Positions 55,201-64,000 are shown, counted from the first letter of the stretch. The stretch: 64,000 bases of DNA from Lysobacter sp. K5869 (GCF_018847975.1 NZ_CP072597.1:3883001-3947000); one strand, 5' to 3'. A program made the numbers and translations. The notes: a model not told the origin generated them from the sequence alone.

Positions 55201-57748
55201 CTTGCGCGATCGCGCCGTTGCCGGTTGCGGTGTTCGGATCGCCGATGGCGACCGCGCCGTCGCCGTTGGCGACGTTGCCGGAACCGATGGCGACCGCGCG
55301 GCCGCCGGTGGCGACGCTCGCCGTGCCGATCGCGACCGCTTCGGCGGCATCGGCGCGGGTGTCGCGGCCGATGGCGAGCGCGTCGGCCGCCGCGGCCGCG
55401 GAGCCGCGGCCGATCGCCACCGCATTGGCCGCGGACGCGTTGGCCGAATCGCCCAGGGCGATGCCGGACGGCGCGTTGGCGACCTTCGCCGACGTGCCGA
55501 TGGCGACGCCGTTGATCGAGGCCGCGTCGACCGCGAGCCCGGTGTTCGCGCCGATCGCCACGCTGCCCTCGGCCGCCGCGGTGATCTGGTTGCCGAGCGC
55601 GGTGGCGTTGGCGGCGCTGGCCCGGGTCTGGTTGCCGACGGCCACGCCTTCCGGCCCGCTCGCTTCGGCCTGAGTGCCGACCGCGACGCCGAGGTTGCCG
55701 CTGGCCTGGGCCAGCGTGCCCAGCGCCGTGGCGCCGATGCCCGAGGCCAAGGTCTGGGTGCCGACGGCGATGGCGTTGACCGCGTTGGCGACCGCGCTGG
55801 TGCCGAGCGAGAGCGAATTGACGCCCGACGCGGTGGAGTTGTTGCCGAACACGAACGCGCCGTCGGCGAGCGCCGAGGAGGTCACGCCGACCGCGGCGGA
55901 GTTGTTGCCGGTCGCCACGCTCTGCACGCCCGCGGCCAGGGCGTTGATGCCGGTCGCGCCGTCGTTGTTGTAGTTGCCGGTCGGTGCGCCGGAGTCGTTC
56001 ACGCTGTAGTAGTGCGTCGGCGTGCTCGCGGCGATGGCGGCGACGGCTTGATTGGTGGCGAACAACTGCGAGCCGTTGACGGCATCGGTGGACGCGCCGT
56101 CGAGGCGGCCCGCGGCGACGTTGGTGACGGTGCGCTGATTGCTGCCGCTGCCGACGCTGACGGTGCTGGTCGGGGCGATGCCGGCGAAGTTGTAGGTGGT
56201 GCCGCCGATGGTGACGCTCGGCGTGGCGACCGCCGCAGCGGTGGTCGAGCCCGCGCCGAGCGCCACGTCGCCAACGTTGTTGGCGGCGGCCGAATTGCCC
56301 AGCGCGAGCGCGGTGTTGGCGTTGGCGGCCGCGCCAGCGCCGAGGGCGGTGGCGTTGGTCCCGTTGGCGCTGCTGATGCGGCCGATGGCGATGGCGCTGC
56401 CACCGGTCGCGCTGGCGTTGGAGCCGAGCGCGATGCTTTGGTCGGTGTTGGCCGTGGCCGTGTCGCCGAAGGCCAGCGCGCCGGCCGCGAGCGCGCGGCT
56501 GGTGCTGCCCAACGCCACCGCGCCCTGCCCGCTCGCCTGATTCTGATAGCCGATGCCGACCGCGCCCTGCGCCGCCGTGCCGGCCGTGCCGACCGCCTGC
56601 CCGCCGCCGCCGACCATATTGGTATTGCCCATCGCCACCGAGCCGTTGCCGGTCGCGGTGTTGTCCAACCCTTGCGCGATCGCGCCGTTGCCGGTGGCGG
56701 TGTTCGGATCGCCGATGGCGACCGCGCCGTTGCCGCTGGCGCGATTGCCCGCGCCGACCGCGACCGCGCGGCCGCCGGTCGCGGTCGAACCGGTGCCGAT
56801 GGCGACCGCGTCGGCGGCGTCGGCGATGGCGCCGGCGCCCAGCGCCATCGCCTGCGTGGCCGAGGCCGCCGCGTTCTGGCCGAGCGCGATCGCGGCTTGC
56901 CCGGTGGCCGCGCTCTTGATCCCGATCGCGGTCGCGTGCAGTTGCGAGGCGGTCACGTCGGTGCCGATGGCGATCGCGCCGGGGGCCGTGGCGCCGGTGC
57001 CGGCGACGGTGCGCGAGCCGATGTAGACCGAGTTGAGTTCCGAAGCGATGGTCTGGAAGCCGATCGCGACGGCGTTCTGCGCGCTGGCGGCGGCGCTGGT
57101 GCCCTGCGCGACCGCGTCGAGCATGGCGGCGTTGGCGCGGTAGCCGACGGCGATGCTGCGCAGGCCGGCGGCGTTGGATTCCGCGCCGAACGCGGTGGCG
57201 TAATTGCTGGTGGCGCGGGCGAAGCTGCCGATCGCCGCGGTGTTGCCGGCCGAGGCGGTCACGTCGGTGCCGATGGCGATGGCGCCGCCGCTCAGCGCGC
57301 CGGTGCCCGCCGCCGAGCGCGCGCCCAGATAGATCGAATTGATCGCGTTCGAATAGGCCTGGAAGCCCACGGAAATCGAGTTCTGCGCGGCGCTGTGCGC
57401 GGCGTAGCCGACCGCCAGGCCGCCGAGCACGTCGGCGTTGGCGATCGAGCCCAACGCGGTCGCGCCGATGCCGGACGCCTTGGCGCCTAAGCCCATGCAC
57501 GAGGCGGTGCTGTTGTAGAGGTTGTAGGGCGCCGCGTTGCAATCCACCGCCTGCGCCCAGGCCGACGGCGCCCAACCGGTGAGACCCGCCGTCAGCAAGG
57601 TCGCGACGATCGCGGCGTGCAGCGCGCGCGCGGTCGCGGCCGGCTTCGCGCCGTGGCCGGACGACTTGCCCTGCGCCGCCGCCAACTCCGAGGCGACCAC
57701 GAATCGGTTGAGCGAGCGGCTCCACACAACGCTGTAGATCTTGTTCAT
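52250..57748 (-). CDS. Trimeric autotransporter adhesin (YadA/Hep_Hag type)
   Basis: 1,832 residues, type Vc secretion. [23 protein letters not shown] is an extended signal peptide region, with the signal continuing to about PSAWAQA (~70). The head holds many 14-residue YadA-like repeats ([20 protein letters not shown] style). At least four neck modules contain AGR(L/I/V)xDxSTDA(V/I)NGSQL, and HYYSVNDxG blocks recur. A short coiled stalk ([20 protein letters not shown]) precedes the last head. The C-terminus ([21 protein letters not shown] to [10 protein letters not shown]) is the YadA anchor. The upstream in-frame region is Arg/Pro-rich, so ATG 57748 is preferred. It probably mediates surface attachment and leads an operon with the TpgA-like and DUF4019 genes. 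Confidence 0.95.
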   Translation of the reverse strand: MNKIYSVVWSRSLNRFVVASELAAAQGKSSGHGAKPAATARALHAAIVATLLTAGLTGWAPSAWAQAVDCNAAPYNLYNSTASCMGLGAKASGIGATALGSIANADVLGGLAVGYAAHSAAQNSISVGFQAYSNAINSIYLGARSAAGTGALSGGAIAIGTDVTASAGNTAAIGSFARATSNYATAFGAESNAAGLRSIAVGYRANAAMLDAVAQGTSAAASAQNAVAIGFQTIASELNSVYIGSRTVAGTGATAPGAIAIGTDVTASQLHATAIGIKSAATGQAAIALGQNAAASATQAMALGAGAIADAADAVAIGTGSTATGGRAVAVGAGNRASGNGAVAIGDPNTATGNGAIAQGLDNTATGNGSVAMGNTNMVGGGGQAVGTAGTAAQGAVGIGYQNQASGQGAVALGSTSRALAAGALAFGDTATANTDQSIALGSNASATGGSAIAIGRISSANGTNATALGAGAAANANTALALGNSAAANNVGDVALGAGSTTAAAVATPSVTIGGTTYNFAGIAPTSTVSVGSGSNQRTVTNVAAGRLDGASTDAVNGSQLFATNQAVAAIAASTPTHYYSVNDSGAPTGNYNNDGATGINALAAGVQSVATGNNSAAVGVTSSALADGAFVFGNNSTASGVNSLSLGTSAVANAVNAIAVGTQTLASGIGATALGTLAQASGNLGVAVGTQAEASGPEGVAVGNQTRASAANATALGNQITAAAEGSVAIGANTGLAVDAASINGVAIGTSAKVANAPSGIALGDSANASAANAVAIGRGSAAAAADALAIGRDTRADAAEAVAIGTASVATGGRAVAIGSGNVANGDGAVAIGDPNTATGNGAIAQGLDNTATGNGSVAMGNTNRVGGGGQAVGTPGTAAAGAVGIGFQNTVVGQGSVALGHTSRALAAGAVAFGDSAAANNARDVALGSGSTTEAAVATTGATIAGTAYTFAGTTPASTVGVGTAGAERTITHVAAGRISDTSTDAINGSQLYATHRAVDAVAATANAGWNLSAQGANASNVAPGEAVDLNNTDGNIVVSKTAASDNVSFDLANDIAVDSVTAGNTVVNTNGLTINGGPSVTVGGIDAGGLVIRNLAPGVAPTDAVNVSQLTDATNAVRTHYYSVNDNGVASGNYANDGASGLNALAAGTNASATVAGGTAVGNGAVAGAQAGDVALGAGSVTSTVVATAGDTIDGVNYGYAGIAPTSTVSIGAAGAERTLTHVAAGRVSDTSTDAINGSQLFATNRAVGALGVNLDQLGASAAASLGGTSVYNPVTHTLTAGLSVGGNTYTNVQDALTQVNNSANAGWNIAAGGAGGNIAPGETLTVAAGSNATVAYDDASGTLTVGVVPNPSFNSVVVGNTTITNNGLSIVGGPSITNVGINAGGTTITNVAAGVNGGDAVNVDQLNQAISSGTAHYYSVNDGGVQGGNYANNGATATGAIASGVNASATAGNAVAIGAGATAGDANSVALGAGSTTAAAVGTASATIAGTTYNFAGAAPVGTVSVGSVGAERTLTNVAAGRLSDTSTDAVNGSQLHATNQAVNVLDGRVTKVEGDLSNLSTTIGGFDGRITQVEGNVANLTTTVNSFDGRISNVQNGGDGMFQVSQEGPIAKPKPTGTNSSAGGNGASAGGNNALAVGNQSNASGNGSTALGTGATATHANSVALGTNSTTTVGAQSNYNAAFVGNSTSSGEVNVGGRTVTGVAPGIAGTDAVNVSQLNSGVNYAIDQSKAYTDARFQKFDNDVWTLRRDMRAGTSSAMAMAGLPQAYLPGKSMLAIAAGGYQGEYGMAVGLSGITENGRWVYKAQASGNTARDWGFSVGAGIQW
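55020..55290 (-). repeat. Duplicated head segment in the trimeric adhesin (copy near C-terminal side)
   Basis: This segment encodes [20 protein letters not shown], followed by [16 protein letters not shown]. It is closely matched by the segment at about 56480-56760, roughly 1.47 kb away, in both protein and DNA. It is an internal duplication within the head. Confidence 0.75.
56480..56760 (-). repeat. Duplicated head segment in the trimeric adhesin (copy near N-terminal side)
   Basis: Partner of the 55020-55290 copy, reading [16 protein letters not shown] at the variable point. The flanking neck modules ([19 protein letters not shown] and [19 protein letters not shown]) are also related, so the duplicated block may extend further. 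Confidence 0.75.
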
Positions 57749-58664
57749 CACTGGTGTCCTCTCGTGGAGCCGCGAGCGCGGGCGGATGCGGTCGGCGGCG
57801 TAGTGGCGCGTAATCGGGGCGCGACGGCGGCCGCGGCGTCGGGCGAAACCGGCGCGCGCGGTCTTTCGTGGCGATTCCGGGCGCGGGCCGGCCCGGGTCG
57901 GAGGCCCGTCCCGGTGCGGTCTGCGTCTGCGTTCGGAGCGGCCGCGGCGCTGCGATGGCCGTTGCCGCGCCGTGCGCGATGTCGGGCCGGCGCATGCCGC
58001 GGCTGGGGTCGCTCGCGCCGCCCGCGCAGGCACGCGGCGGTCGAGGTCCGAGGCAGGTCGATCCGACGGGTCGATCCGGCGCGGCGCGAACGTCCGGTGT
58101 CGTTCGAAAACCGCGCCCGGCGACTCGTCGCGAACACTAGCGAGCGAAAAATTCCATTACACGCACCGCGTTTCACGATTTCTTGCCGGCCCGGGCCGCC
58201 GCCGCGCGCGTGTCGCGACGGTGCGGTTATGCGGCGCTCGCGCTTGCGCAAGCCCGCAGAAAGCGGAAAAACACGGGGCGCGAAACCGCGCGCTCGCCAA
58301 CGGCCTCATGCGCATGCCGGCCGCGAGTCGCGGCCGCGGCGGTCGCGCGGCGCGAATAGTGCGTGCGCGACCTCCCCTTGCCTCACGCTAGGTGAGAAAT
58401 GCCGAGGCGGCCGCAGGTTGTTTTTGTGGATTTCGACTGCAAGCACGGTGATGAAAATCACGAATCGATACGCAGAGCAGACTGCGCAATTCCAGTCCCG
58501 AACCTCGCTGCTAAGCTGTCCACCGATAGTCATCCAGGCAAGGGATCGCCTCCGGATCTGCGCTCGTCCGCCGCGCAAACGGCCGCGGACAGCCACCGGT
58601 CCCGGCCGCGGCGCGATCCGGCGACGCGGATCGGCCTCTCCGCCCTTACCGTCCGCATGCGCCG
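57749..58664. other. Divergent intergenic region between adhesin operon and histidine kinase
   Basis: 916 bp. The part next to the adhesin (57749-58380) is extremely GC-rich and has only Arg/Pro/Ala-rich open frames, which I treat as non-coding. The part at 58390-58530 is AT-richer and contains a CRP/Clp-like site. It is the best place for a promoter, although which gene it serves is unclear. Confidence 0.5.
58447..58462. promoter_or_regulatory. CRP/Clp-like binding site
   Basis: GGTGATGAAAATCACG contains GTGA-N6-TCAC, the core of the CRP-family consensus TGTGA-N6-TCACA. It lacks the outermost T/A pair. Xanthomonadaceae use the CRP homologue Clp as a global regulator. The site is about 200 bp upstream of the histidine kinase start and 700 bp upstream of the adhesin. 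Confidence 0.4.
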
Positions 58665-60095
58665 ATGACCGTGCCCAAATTGTTTCCGCCCTCCTGGCTC
58701 GGCTTCCTCGCTCGGGTCGAGCCGGCCAGCGCCCGCGATCCGCAAGACCGGCGCAACGCGCGCACGCTGGCGGCGATGCTGGCGGCGATCGCCGCGGCGA
58801 CCCTGGCGATGGCGCTGGTGCCGTGGGCGGCGAACGGCGCGACCGCGGAAACGGCTCTGATGCTGATCGTCAGCGTCTACGCCTGCTTGTGCCTGAGCCT
58901 GTTGCGCGGCGGCTTGTTCCGCTTGGCGACCCGGTTGGTCGTCGTCGGCGGGCTGGTCCTGATGGCGATGAGCTATCTGAGCTACGGCCTGCGCGCGCAC
59001 TCGGGCCTGCAGATCGTGCACTTGTTGCCCTTGCTGATCGCCGGCCTGTTCCTGGGACGGTCGGCGGCGTGGTGGACCGCGCTGGCCAATGTCGTCGTGC
59101 TGGCCATCGGCGCGCTGGCCGACCTGCGGCTGGCGCCCGGGCCGACGCAGGCGGCCGACACGCTGTCGAATCTGTTGCTGGCCGGGACGAACTTCCTGAC
59201 CCTGGTGGTGATTCTGGACCGGCTGGTGCTGTCGACCCGCAAGGCGATCCACCGCAGCGAGGAACTCAACGAGCTGTGCCAGGAACTGCAGCGGCAAGTG
59301 GAAGAGAAAGAGCGCGCCTATGAGCGCCTGCTGCAGAGCCAGAAGATGGAGATCATCGGCCGCTTGTCCACCGGTATCGCCCACGACTTCAACGCGATTC
59401 TGAGCGTGATCCTCGGACACGCGACCTCGGTCAAGTTGCTCAAGGGTTCGGCGGACGCGGTGCTGCCCGGCATCCAGCAGGCCGCGCGGCGCGGCGCCAC
59501 CCTCACCCGCCGCCTGCTCAGTCTCAGCCGTCCGGACGCCAGACAGCTGTCGCGGTTCGATCTGGCCGAAGCGATCGAGGAAGTGCGGCCGCTGATCCTG
59601 CCGATGTTTCCGCGCGCGATCGTGGTCGAGCTGGACACCTCGATGTCCGGCGTGCTGATCGAGGCCGATCGCGACGAACTGGTGCTGGCGTTGTTGAACA
59701 TCGCCAGCAACGCTTGCGACGCGATGCCCGACGGCGGCCGTTTCGCGCTCGCGGTCGAAGCCGAGGCGGAGCATGCCTGTCTGCGCCTGGAGGATTCGGG
59801 CGCCGGCATGAGCGCGCAGGTGCGCGCGCGGCTGTTCGAACCGTTCTTCACCACCAAGCCCAAGGACAAGGGCACCGGCATCGGCATGACCACGGTGCAC
59901 CGCTTCGTCGCCGATCACGACGGCGACATCGCCGTCGACAGCGCGCCGGGCCAGGGCACGCGGATCCGCATCCGGCTGCCGCGCGTACGCGATCCGGGCG
60001 CAAGCCCGTCGGGCGCCGGCGAGGATCCGTCGTTGCCGGCGGCCGCCGACGCGGGCGACAGCGACGGCCGCGCCGGGGCCGGATCGCTAGCCTAG
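58665..60095 (+). CDS. Membrane sensor histidine kinase
   Basis: 476 residues. Residues ~35-190 contain about six hydrophobic helices and no obvious periplasmic sensor domain. A short coiled coil (EELNELCQELQRQVEEKERA, ~199-222) leads to the H-box GRLSTGIAHDFNAILSVILGH with the phospho-acceptor H240. The ATPase domain shows the N-box ALLNIASNACDAMPDGG, then LEDSGAGM and FFTTKPKDKGTGIGM. HDFN-type H-boxes are seen in NtrB/FixL-like kinases. The C-terminal ~45 residues are low-complexity Ala/Gly/Asp. No regulator is adjacent on the same strand; it converges (64-bp gap) on the propeller sensor and OmpR-type regulator genes, which may be its partners. Confidence 0.9.
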   Translation: MTVPKLFPPSWLGFLARVEPASARDPQDRRNARTLAAMLAAIAAATLAMALVPWAANGATAETALMLIVSVYACLCLSLLRGGLFRLATRLVVVGGLVLMAMSYLSYGLRAHSGLQIVHLLPLLIAGLFLGRSAAWWTALANVVVLAIGALADLRLAPGPTQAADTLSNLLLAGTNFLTLVVILDRLVLSTRKAIHRSEELNELCQELQRQVEEKERAYERLLQSQKMEIIGRLSTGIAHDFNAILSVILGHATSVKLLKGSADAVLPGIQQAARRGATLTRRLLSLSRPDARQLSRFDLAEAIEEVRPLILPMFPRAIVVELDTSMSGVLIEADRDELVLALLNIASNACDAMPDGGRFALAVEAEAEHACLRLEDSGAGMSAQVRARLFEPFFTTKPKDKGTGIGMTTVHRFVADHDGDIAVDSAPGQGTRIRIRLPRVRDPGASPSGAGEDPSLPAAADAGDSDGRAGAGSLA

Positions 60096-60159
60096 CCGCG
60101 CCCCGGCGCCGAAGCGTCGCCGCGCACGAAACCTCGCCCGGCTAGCGCGAGCCCTGGGC

Positions 60160-62511
60160 TCAGTCGTCCTTCCGCGGCCAGGCCTTGTCCTGGCCCGCGC
60201 CGATCTGAGTCGCGCCGACCAGGATCACCAAGCCCAGCGCGGTCGCCAGGATCAGGATCCACGGGCGCAAATACCACGGCTGCGGATTGGAGATGCGCAA
60301 GCTCGCGGCCAACGGCGACCAGCGTCCGCCGAGCGTGCGCGCCTGCACTTCGAACACGTGTTCGCCCCAAGGCACGGACGCGTACAGGACGCTGCGGCTT
60401 TTGCCCGCCTCGACCCAGTCGTGGTCGAAACCGAGCAAGCGGAAGCGGAAATAGGTATCGCGCGGCCGGCTCAGGTTGATGCCGGTGTAGCGGATTTCCA
60501 GATTCTGGGCGAAAGGGGGCAAGGTCAACGCCGCTCCGGCGATGTTCTGCTCGCGTCCGCCGACCGTCGCGCCTTCGATGCGCGAACGGATCGTCAAGGG
60601 ACGCACGCCGGGAACTTGCCTCGGATCGATCGTCGCGTACCCCTCGACCATGGAAAACCATAACCGGCCCTGCGAGTCGCGATGGCAGGAGGTCGAATGG
60701 CCGCCGTTGACTTCCGCAGGAATCAAGCCGTCTTCGGCGCCGTAACCGATGGATTCGATATCCGCCGCCGCGGCCGCGGGATCCGGCAGCAAAGTCACGC
60801 CGCGATTGCCCGCCAGCCACAGGCGGCCGCGGTGGTCGGGAAGAATGCACGAGACGGTGTCGTCGATCAGGCCGTTGCGGCTGTCGTAGCGGCTCAGGCG
60901 GCCATCGCGGATGCGGTTCAAGCCGCCGCCGTAGGTGCCGATCCACAGCGTGCCGTCGTTCGGGTCTTCGTACAGCGCCCGCGCGAACCGCGACGACAGG
61001 CCTTCGCGCGGCGTCCATTGTTCGACGATCCGGCCGTCGAGCACGCGCCACGCGCCGCCGTCGCCGACGAACCAGTAGCCTCCGCGCCGGGCCGCGACCA
61101 GATTGTTGATGCTCAGCCCGCGCAGCGCCTCGATGCGCCGTTCGCCGGTCGGCCGTCCTGCGCCGTCCACGCCGATTTCGAGGGTCGAGCCGCGCAGGCC
61201 GATCAAGAAGCGGTCGCCGTACGCCCACACATTGAGCGCGCCGCGCTCGGACCAGTTCCCGACCCGGGTCGATTCGCCGGCGACGACGCGGAACAGATTG
61301 CCCTCGGCGGTTCCGACCAGCAGCGCGCCGTCGCGGCCGGCCGCCAGATTGGTCACGCAATCGTCGTCCTCGCCCGGCCGCAGCGGCTGCAACGGCATCG
61401 GCCCGCCCTCGCGCCAATGGCGCAGCCCGCCGCAGGCCGACCCCAACCACAGCCCGCCTCGCCCGTCGGCGAGGATCGCGCGCCCGGCGATGTTCAGTCC
61501 CGCCCTGGGCACGGGCAGCAGACCGAACAAGGGGCTGCGTACGCGCAACAAGCCGCGGTTGCCGCTGCCGATCCACAGATTGCCTTCGTCGTCCCGTCCC
61601 AGCCGGGTCACGCCGACGCCGGACAGCTCGCGCACTTCGCTCCACCGGCCCGGACCGCGTTCGCGCAGCAGCTGCCCCGAGGCGGTGGCCACCCACCAGC
61701 GGCCGTCGGCCGCCTGCAAGGCGTCGGTGGGCTGGGCGATGCCCAACGGCCGCCAGCGCCCGGCGCCGGGTTCGTAGCGATACAGCGCGCGATCGGTGCC
61801 GATCAGCAACTCGTCGCCGCTGCGTTTCAGCATCCGCACCCATGCGTCGCCGGCCGGCAGCGGAATCGGGCGCAGCCGCCCGTCCGTCACGGCGAAGAGT
61901 CCGTCGGCGCCGGCGACGTAGACGCGCCCGCGTCCATCGCGGGCGATGTGGGCGCGCCCATAGCGGCCGGGATCGATCCAGCGCGCTTTCTCGCTGGCCG
62001 GATCGAGCACGAACAGGCCCGCGCTGCTGGCGATCCACAATTCGCCGCCGGGCATCTCGAACAGGGTGTTGATCTGGCAGGTGCCGCCGCAGACCGGCAC
62101 GGGCCGGAACCGGCCGTGCGCGTACACGCTGAGCCCGGCGTCCTGGGTTCCGATCCACAGGCGCCGTTGCCGATCCTCCAGCAGGGCCGAGATCCGGTCG
62201 CTGACCGGACCGGCCTGCGCGCTCGAACGCGCGCCGCGCGCATCCAGCGCGGGCCGGTTGCGGAAGGTGGTGAAGGTCAGCCCATCGAACCGCGCCAGCC
62301 CGCCGAACGTGCCGATCCACAGATAGCCGTCGCGGGTCTGGACGATCGCGTTCACGCCCGACGGCGGCAATCCGTCGTCGGTGCCGTAGGCGTGCACGCC
62401 GACCCGGTAGTCCGGATGCCGCAGCGGCGCCGAGGCCGAGACGGCGTGGCTCAAGACCAACCCGGCGAGGAGGCCGAGCGCCGCCCGCAGCCAGCCCGCG
62501 AATCCTTTCAC
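60160..62511 (-). CDS. Two-component-type propeller sensor with Y_Y_Y domain but no kinase
   Basis: 783 residues starting at a GTG. A signal peptide (LRAALGLLAGLVLSHAVSASA) is followed by many propeller blades of the two-component regulator type: GVNAIVQTRDGYLWIGTFGGLARFDG, RISALLEDRQRRLWIGTQDAG, ALYEDPNDGTLWIGTYGGGLNRI. A Y_Y_Y domain (LPPFAQNLEIRYTGINL to WGEHVFEVQARTL, ~640-735) and one membrane helix (LRPWILILATALGLVILVGA) follow. The protein then ends after ~20 polar residues, where hybrid sensors would continue into a kinase. It is therefore a periplasmic sensor without an output domain. It lies 38 nt downstream of the OmpR-type regulator gene. No ATG is available between that stop and the signal peptide, which decides for GTG 62511. 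Confidence 0.85.
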   Translation of the reverse strand: MKGFAGWLRAALGLLAGLVLSHAVSASAPLRHPDYRVGVHAYGTDDGLPPSGVNAIVQTRDGYLWIGTFGGLARFDGLTFTTFRNRPALDARGARSSAQAGPVSDRISALLEDRQRRLWIGTQDAGLSVYAHGRFRPVPVCGGTCQINTLFEMPGGELWIASSAGLFVLDPASEKARWIDPGRYGRAHIARDGRGRVYVAGADGLFAVTDGRLRPIPLPAGDAWVRMLKRSGDELLIGTDRALYRYEPGAGRWRPLGIAQPTDALQAADGRWWVATASGQLLRERGPGRWSEVRELSGVGVTRLGRDDEGNLWIGSGNRGLLRVRSPLFGLLPVPRAGLNIAGRAILADGRGGLWLGSACGGLRHWREGGPMPLQPLRPGEDDDCVTNLAAGRDGALLVGTAEGNLFRVVAGESTRVGNWSERGALNVWAYGDRFLIGLRGSTLEIGVDGAGRPTGERRIEALRGLSINNLVAARRGGYWFVGDGGAWRVLDGRIVEQWTPREGLSSRFARALYEDPNDGTLWIGTYGGGLNRIRDGRLSRYDSRNGLIDDTVSCILPDHRGRLWLAGNRGVTLLPDPAAAAADIESIGYGAEDGLIPAEVNGGHSTSCHRDSQGRLWFSMVEGYATIDPRQVPGVRPLTIRSRIEGATVGGREQNIAGAALTLPPFAQNLEIRYTGINLSRPRDTYFRFRLLGFDHDWVEAGKSRSVLYASVPWGEHVFEVQARTLGGRWSPLAASLRISNPQPWYLRPWILILATALGLVILVGATQIGAGQDKAWPRKDD

Positions 62512-62549
62512 TTGGTTGCCGTCGCGGCGGACGCCGGTGCGCGAGCGCT

Positions 62550-63266
62550 TCACCAATTGAGGACATACCCGATGCCGCGCACCGAACGCAGCGGCAGTTC
62601 TTCCTCGGTGGACTGCTGGCATTTCTTGCGCAAGCGGTGGACCAGCATTTCCAGCCGGTGCGGATCGAAGTCGTAGGCGTTGCGGACCAGCTTGGCGATC
62701 AAGGTCTCGCGCTGTACCGGAACGCCGGGCGTCGCCGCCAGCACGGCCATCACCTGGCGCTCGGCCAAGCTCATTTCGACCTCGCGTCCGCGCGGGGTCA
62801 GGATGCTCCATCCGCGCTCGTCCAGGCGCCACTTCATCCGCGGCGGCGCGGGCTCGGTGTCGTTGACGACCCAGCGCGAGAGATTGCGCAAGGTCGCCAC
62901 GACCTCTTCCATGTCGGCCGGCTTGGGCAGATAGGCGTCCGCGCCCGCGCGCAGGCCGCGCATCCGGTCTTCGCTGGAGGCGTATCCGGTCAGCATCACG
63001 ATGCCCACGCGCGGCGACAGCCGGCGCAAATGGCTTGCGATGCTGAAACCGTCCTCGTCGGGCAGATGGATGTCCAGCAACACCAGATCGTAGGCTTGGA
63101 GCGTCATCGCCCGGTACAGATCGAGCGCCCGGGGCATGCCGACCGCGGCGAATCCCGACTGGTTGAGCACCGGCAAAAGCACTTCTTCTCGGAAGACGCT
63201 GTCGTCTTCCACGACCGCCAACGTGGGCGGGCGACCGGTTTCTCCCCGCGCGCGAGCGTCGGTCAT
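62550..63266 (-). CDS. OmpR/PhoB-family response regulator
   Basis: 238 residues. The receiver domain (~14-130) has acidic residues E20-D21-D22, phospho-acceptor D65 (YDLVLLDIHLPDEDG), T93 (IVMLTGYAS) and K115 (YLPKPAD). The C-terminal winged helix (~150-238) includes MSLAERQVMAVLAATPGVPVQRE and HRLEMLVHRLRKKC, ending LRSVRGIGYVLNW. ATG 63266 has AGGGGA about 6 nt upstream. It is followed after 38 nt by the kinase-less propeller gene, so the two are probably co-transcribed. A candidate operator lies about 50-80 bp upstream. Confidence 0.92.
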   Translation of the reverse strand: MTDARARGETGRPPTLAVVEDDSVFREEVLLPVLNQSGFAAVGMPRALDLYRAMTLQAYDLVLLDIHLPDEDGFSIASHLRRLSPRVGIVMLTGYASSEDRMRGLRAGADAYLPKPADMEEVVATLRNLSRWVVNDTEPAPPRMKWRLDERGWSILTPRGREVEMSLAERQVMAVLAATPGVPVQRETLIAKLVRNAYDFDPHRLEMLVHRLRKKCQQSTEEELPLRSVRGIGYVLNW

Positions 63267-63711
63267 AACGTCCCCTGCAACTAACCAACGGCCCCAACGA
63301 CAGCAAAAGTATACGTTCCGTACGGCACCGAAACTGTACGGAATGTTTGCGGCGAAGCTGCAAGCAAGTTGGCTTTCGTGACGGTAATCACTACGCTCCG
63401 GGCGTTCGCTCGCGACAGGCGCGAACTGCGGTCGCGCGGTATCGCCGCGGCGGCGAACGCGGCCTTGGCGGATAGCGGCGCGAGCGCGCTTCGGCGCGAT
63501 GGCGGCGGCGACGGGCGCCTCGCGTCCGGCGACGCGGCAAGCCTCGCAGCGCCGGCGCGCCGCTCTCAGGGGACGAGGGCGTGCGGCCGGCGCCGGCTCG
63601 CCGTCGCTGGCGCAAGCCGGCGGCGAGCAGAGGCTCGGCGATTTCAACCGCGTGCGCCCGATGCCGCGGATCGCGCGGCGCTCGCCCCGCGCGCTCGGCC
63701 GCGGCGCGCGG
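63267..63711. other. Intergenic region between regulator and P450
   Basis: 445 bp. The part nearest the regulator (63295-63375) is AT-richer and carries an inverted repeat. The remainder (63380-63711) is GC-rich with no convincing gene. Confidence 0.5.
63316..63343. promoter_or_regulatory. Inverted repeat TTCCGTAC-N12-GTACGGAA upstream of response regulator
   Basis: Perfect 8-bp arms at 63316-63323 and 63336-63343, with centres 20 bp apart. The left arm overlaps a further palindrome, CCGTACGG (63318-63325). OmpR-family proteins normally prefer direct repeats, so this could be the site of another dimeric regulator or part of an autoregulatory element. Confidence 0.4.
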
Positions 63712-64000
63712 TTACACGCTGATCGGCACGTCCGTCGCGCCGCGCAGGTTGATGCGGCCGTTCCAGCGCACCCGGCCGGACAAGGCCAGTTGCGGGAACC
63801 GGTTCACCAGCCGGCTGATCGCCACCCTCCCCTCCAGCCGGGCGAGCGCGGAGCCGAGGCAGTGGTGCGTGCCGACGCTGAACGACACGTGGTGGCGGGC
63901 CTGTTCGCGGTCGATCCGCAGCACGTCGGCGTCCGGACCGAACATCCGCTCGTCCCGGTTGGCCGAGCCGAGGCAGGCGATCATCATCGCGCCGGGCGGG
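63712..64000 (-). CDS. Cytochrome P450, C-terminal fragment
   Basis: The last ~96 residues of a bacterial P450; the N-terminal part lies beyond the right edge. The haem-ligand loop is clear in FSVGTHHCLGSALARLE, with the axial Cys. It is preceded by the usual PPGAMMIACLGSANRDERMFG strand. The ending (INLRGATDVPISV) is normal for the family. Substrate unknown. About 15 kb separates it from the NRPS genes, with unrelated operons between, so a link to the peptide is unlikely but not excluded. Confidence 0.88.
   Translation of the reverse strand, partial: PPGAMMIACLGSANRDERMFGPDADVLRIDREQARHHVSFSVGTHHCLGSALARLEGRVAISRLVNRFPQLALSGRVRWNGRINLRGATDVPISV

Noticed and set aside
57617..59323. A 568-codon plus-strand frame overlapping the adhesin start and the kinase
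   Set aside because: It overlaps the kinase in another frame, and its product is Arg/Ala-rich without domains.
60149..60161. GAGCCC-T-GGGCTC palindrome between the convergent kinase and propeller genes as a terminator
   Set aside because: A 1-nt centre, an overlap with the propeller stop codon and no T-run make it too weak to call.

Overview
The window is very GC-rich and gene-dense. It looks like a chromosomal accessory region of a gammaproteobacterium of the Lysobacter/Xanthomonadaceae type. That placement is an inference from base composition, the style of the large NRPS genes with dual E/C domains, and the mix of giant adhesins, propeller sensors and RND pumps. No rRNA, tRNA, CRISPR array or insertion sequence was recognised.

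Layout, left to right. (1) Positions 1-11483, minus strand: the first ~3,827 codons of a giant classical (type Va) autotransporter cut by the left edge. It carries two arrays of an exact 273-bp (91-residue) beta-strand repeat. (2) 11484-12746: a divergent, relatively AT-rich intergenic region with two perfect inverted repeats, a small XRE regulator on the plus strand, and a YciI-like protein on the minus strand. (3) 13012-48610, all minus strand: a tightly packed seven-gene nonribosomal peptide operon. Read from its start the order is a six-module NRPS, a two-module NRPS with terminal thioesterase, a CmlA-type di-iron beta-hydroxylase, an ABC exporter, a TauD/SyrP-type Fe(II)/2-oxoglutarate hydroxylase, a membrane fusion lipoprotein and an RND pump. 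Four of the six junctions are 1-8 nt gaps or 4-nt overlaps. (4) 48611-50767: about 2.2 kb upstream of the NRPS operon with no convincing gene. (5) 50768-57748, minus strand: a trimeric autotransporter adhesin followed by a TpgA-like BamE/OmpA lipoprotein and a secreted DUF4019 protein. (6) 58665-63266: a membrane histidine kinase (plus strand), convergent with an OmpR-family regulator and a kinase-less propeller/Y_Y_Y sensor (minus strand). (7) 63712-64000: the C-terminal end of a cytochrome P450, cut by the right edge.

The NRPS line reads A-T / C-A-T / (E/C)-A-T / (E/C)-A-T / C-C*-A-T / (E/C)-A-T // C-A-T / C-A-T-TE. C* is a second condensation-fold domain with a broken active-site motif, resembling an interface domain. 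From hand-read binding-pocket codes I predict an eight-residue peptide with a free (non-acylated) N-terminus: Ala, D-Leu, D-basic (Orn/Arg/Lys), Asn, D-(beta-hydroxy)Asn, Tyr-like, Leu, Ile/Val. The TauD enzyme probably hydroxylates Asn5 by docking to C*. The CmlA-type enzyme has its predicted metal ligands at the CmlA positions shifted by one, and probably hydroxylates a second residue, perhaps Tyr6 or a Leu, which could supply the hydroxyl for macrolactone closure. The ABC and RND systems are the likely export and self-resistance route. I do not recognise this as a known compound. It is the best candidate here for an undescribed system.

All specificity codes and domain boundaries were read by eye and are approximate.
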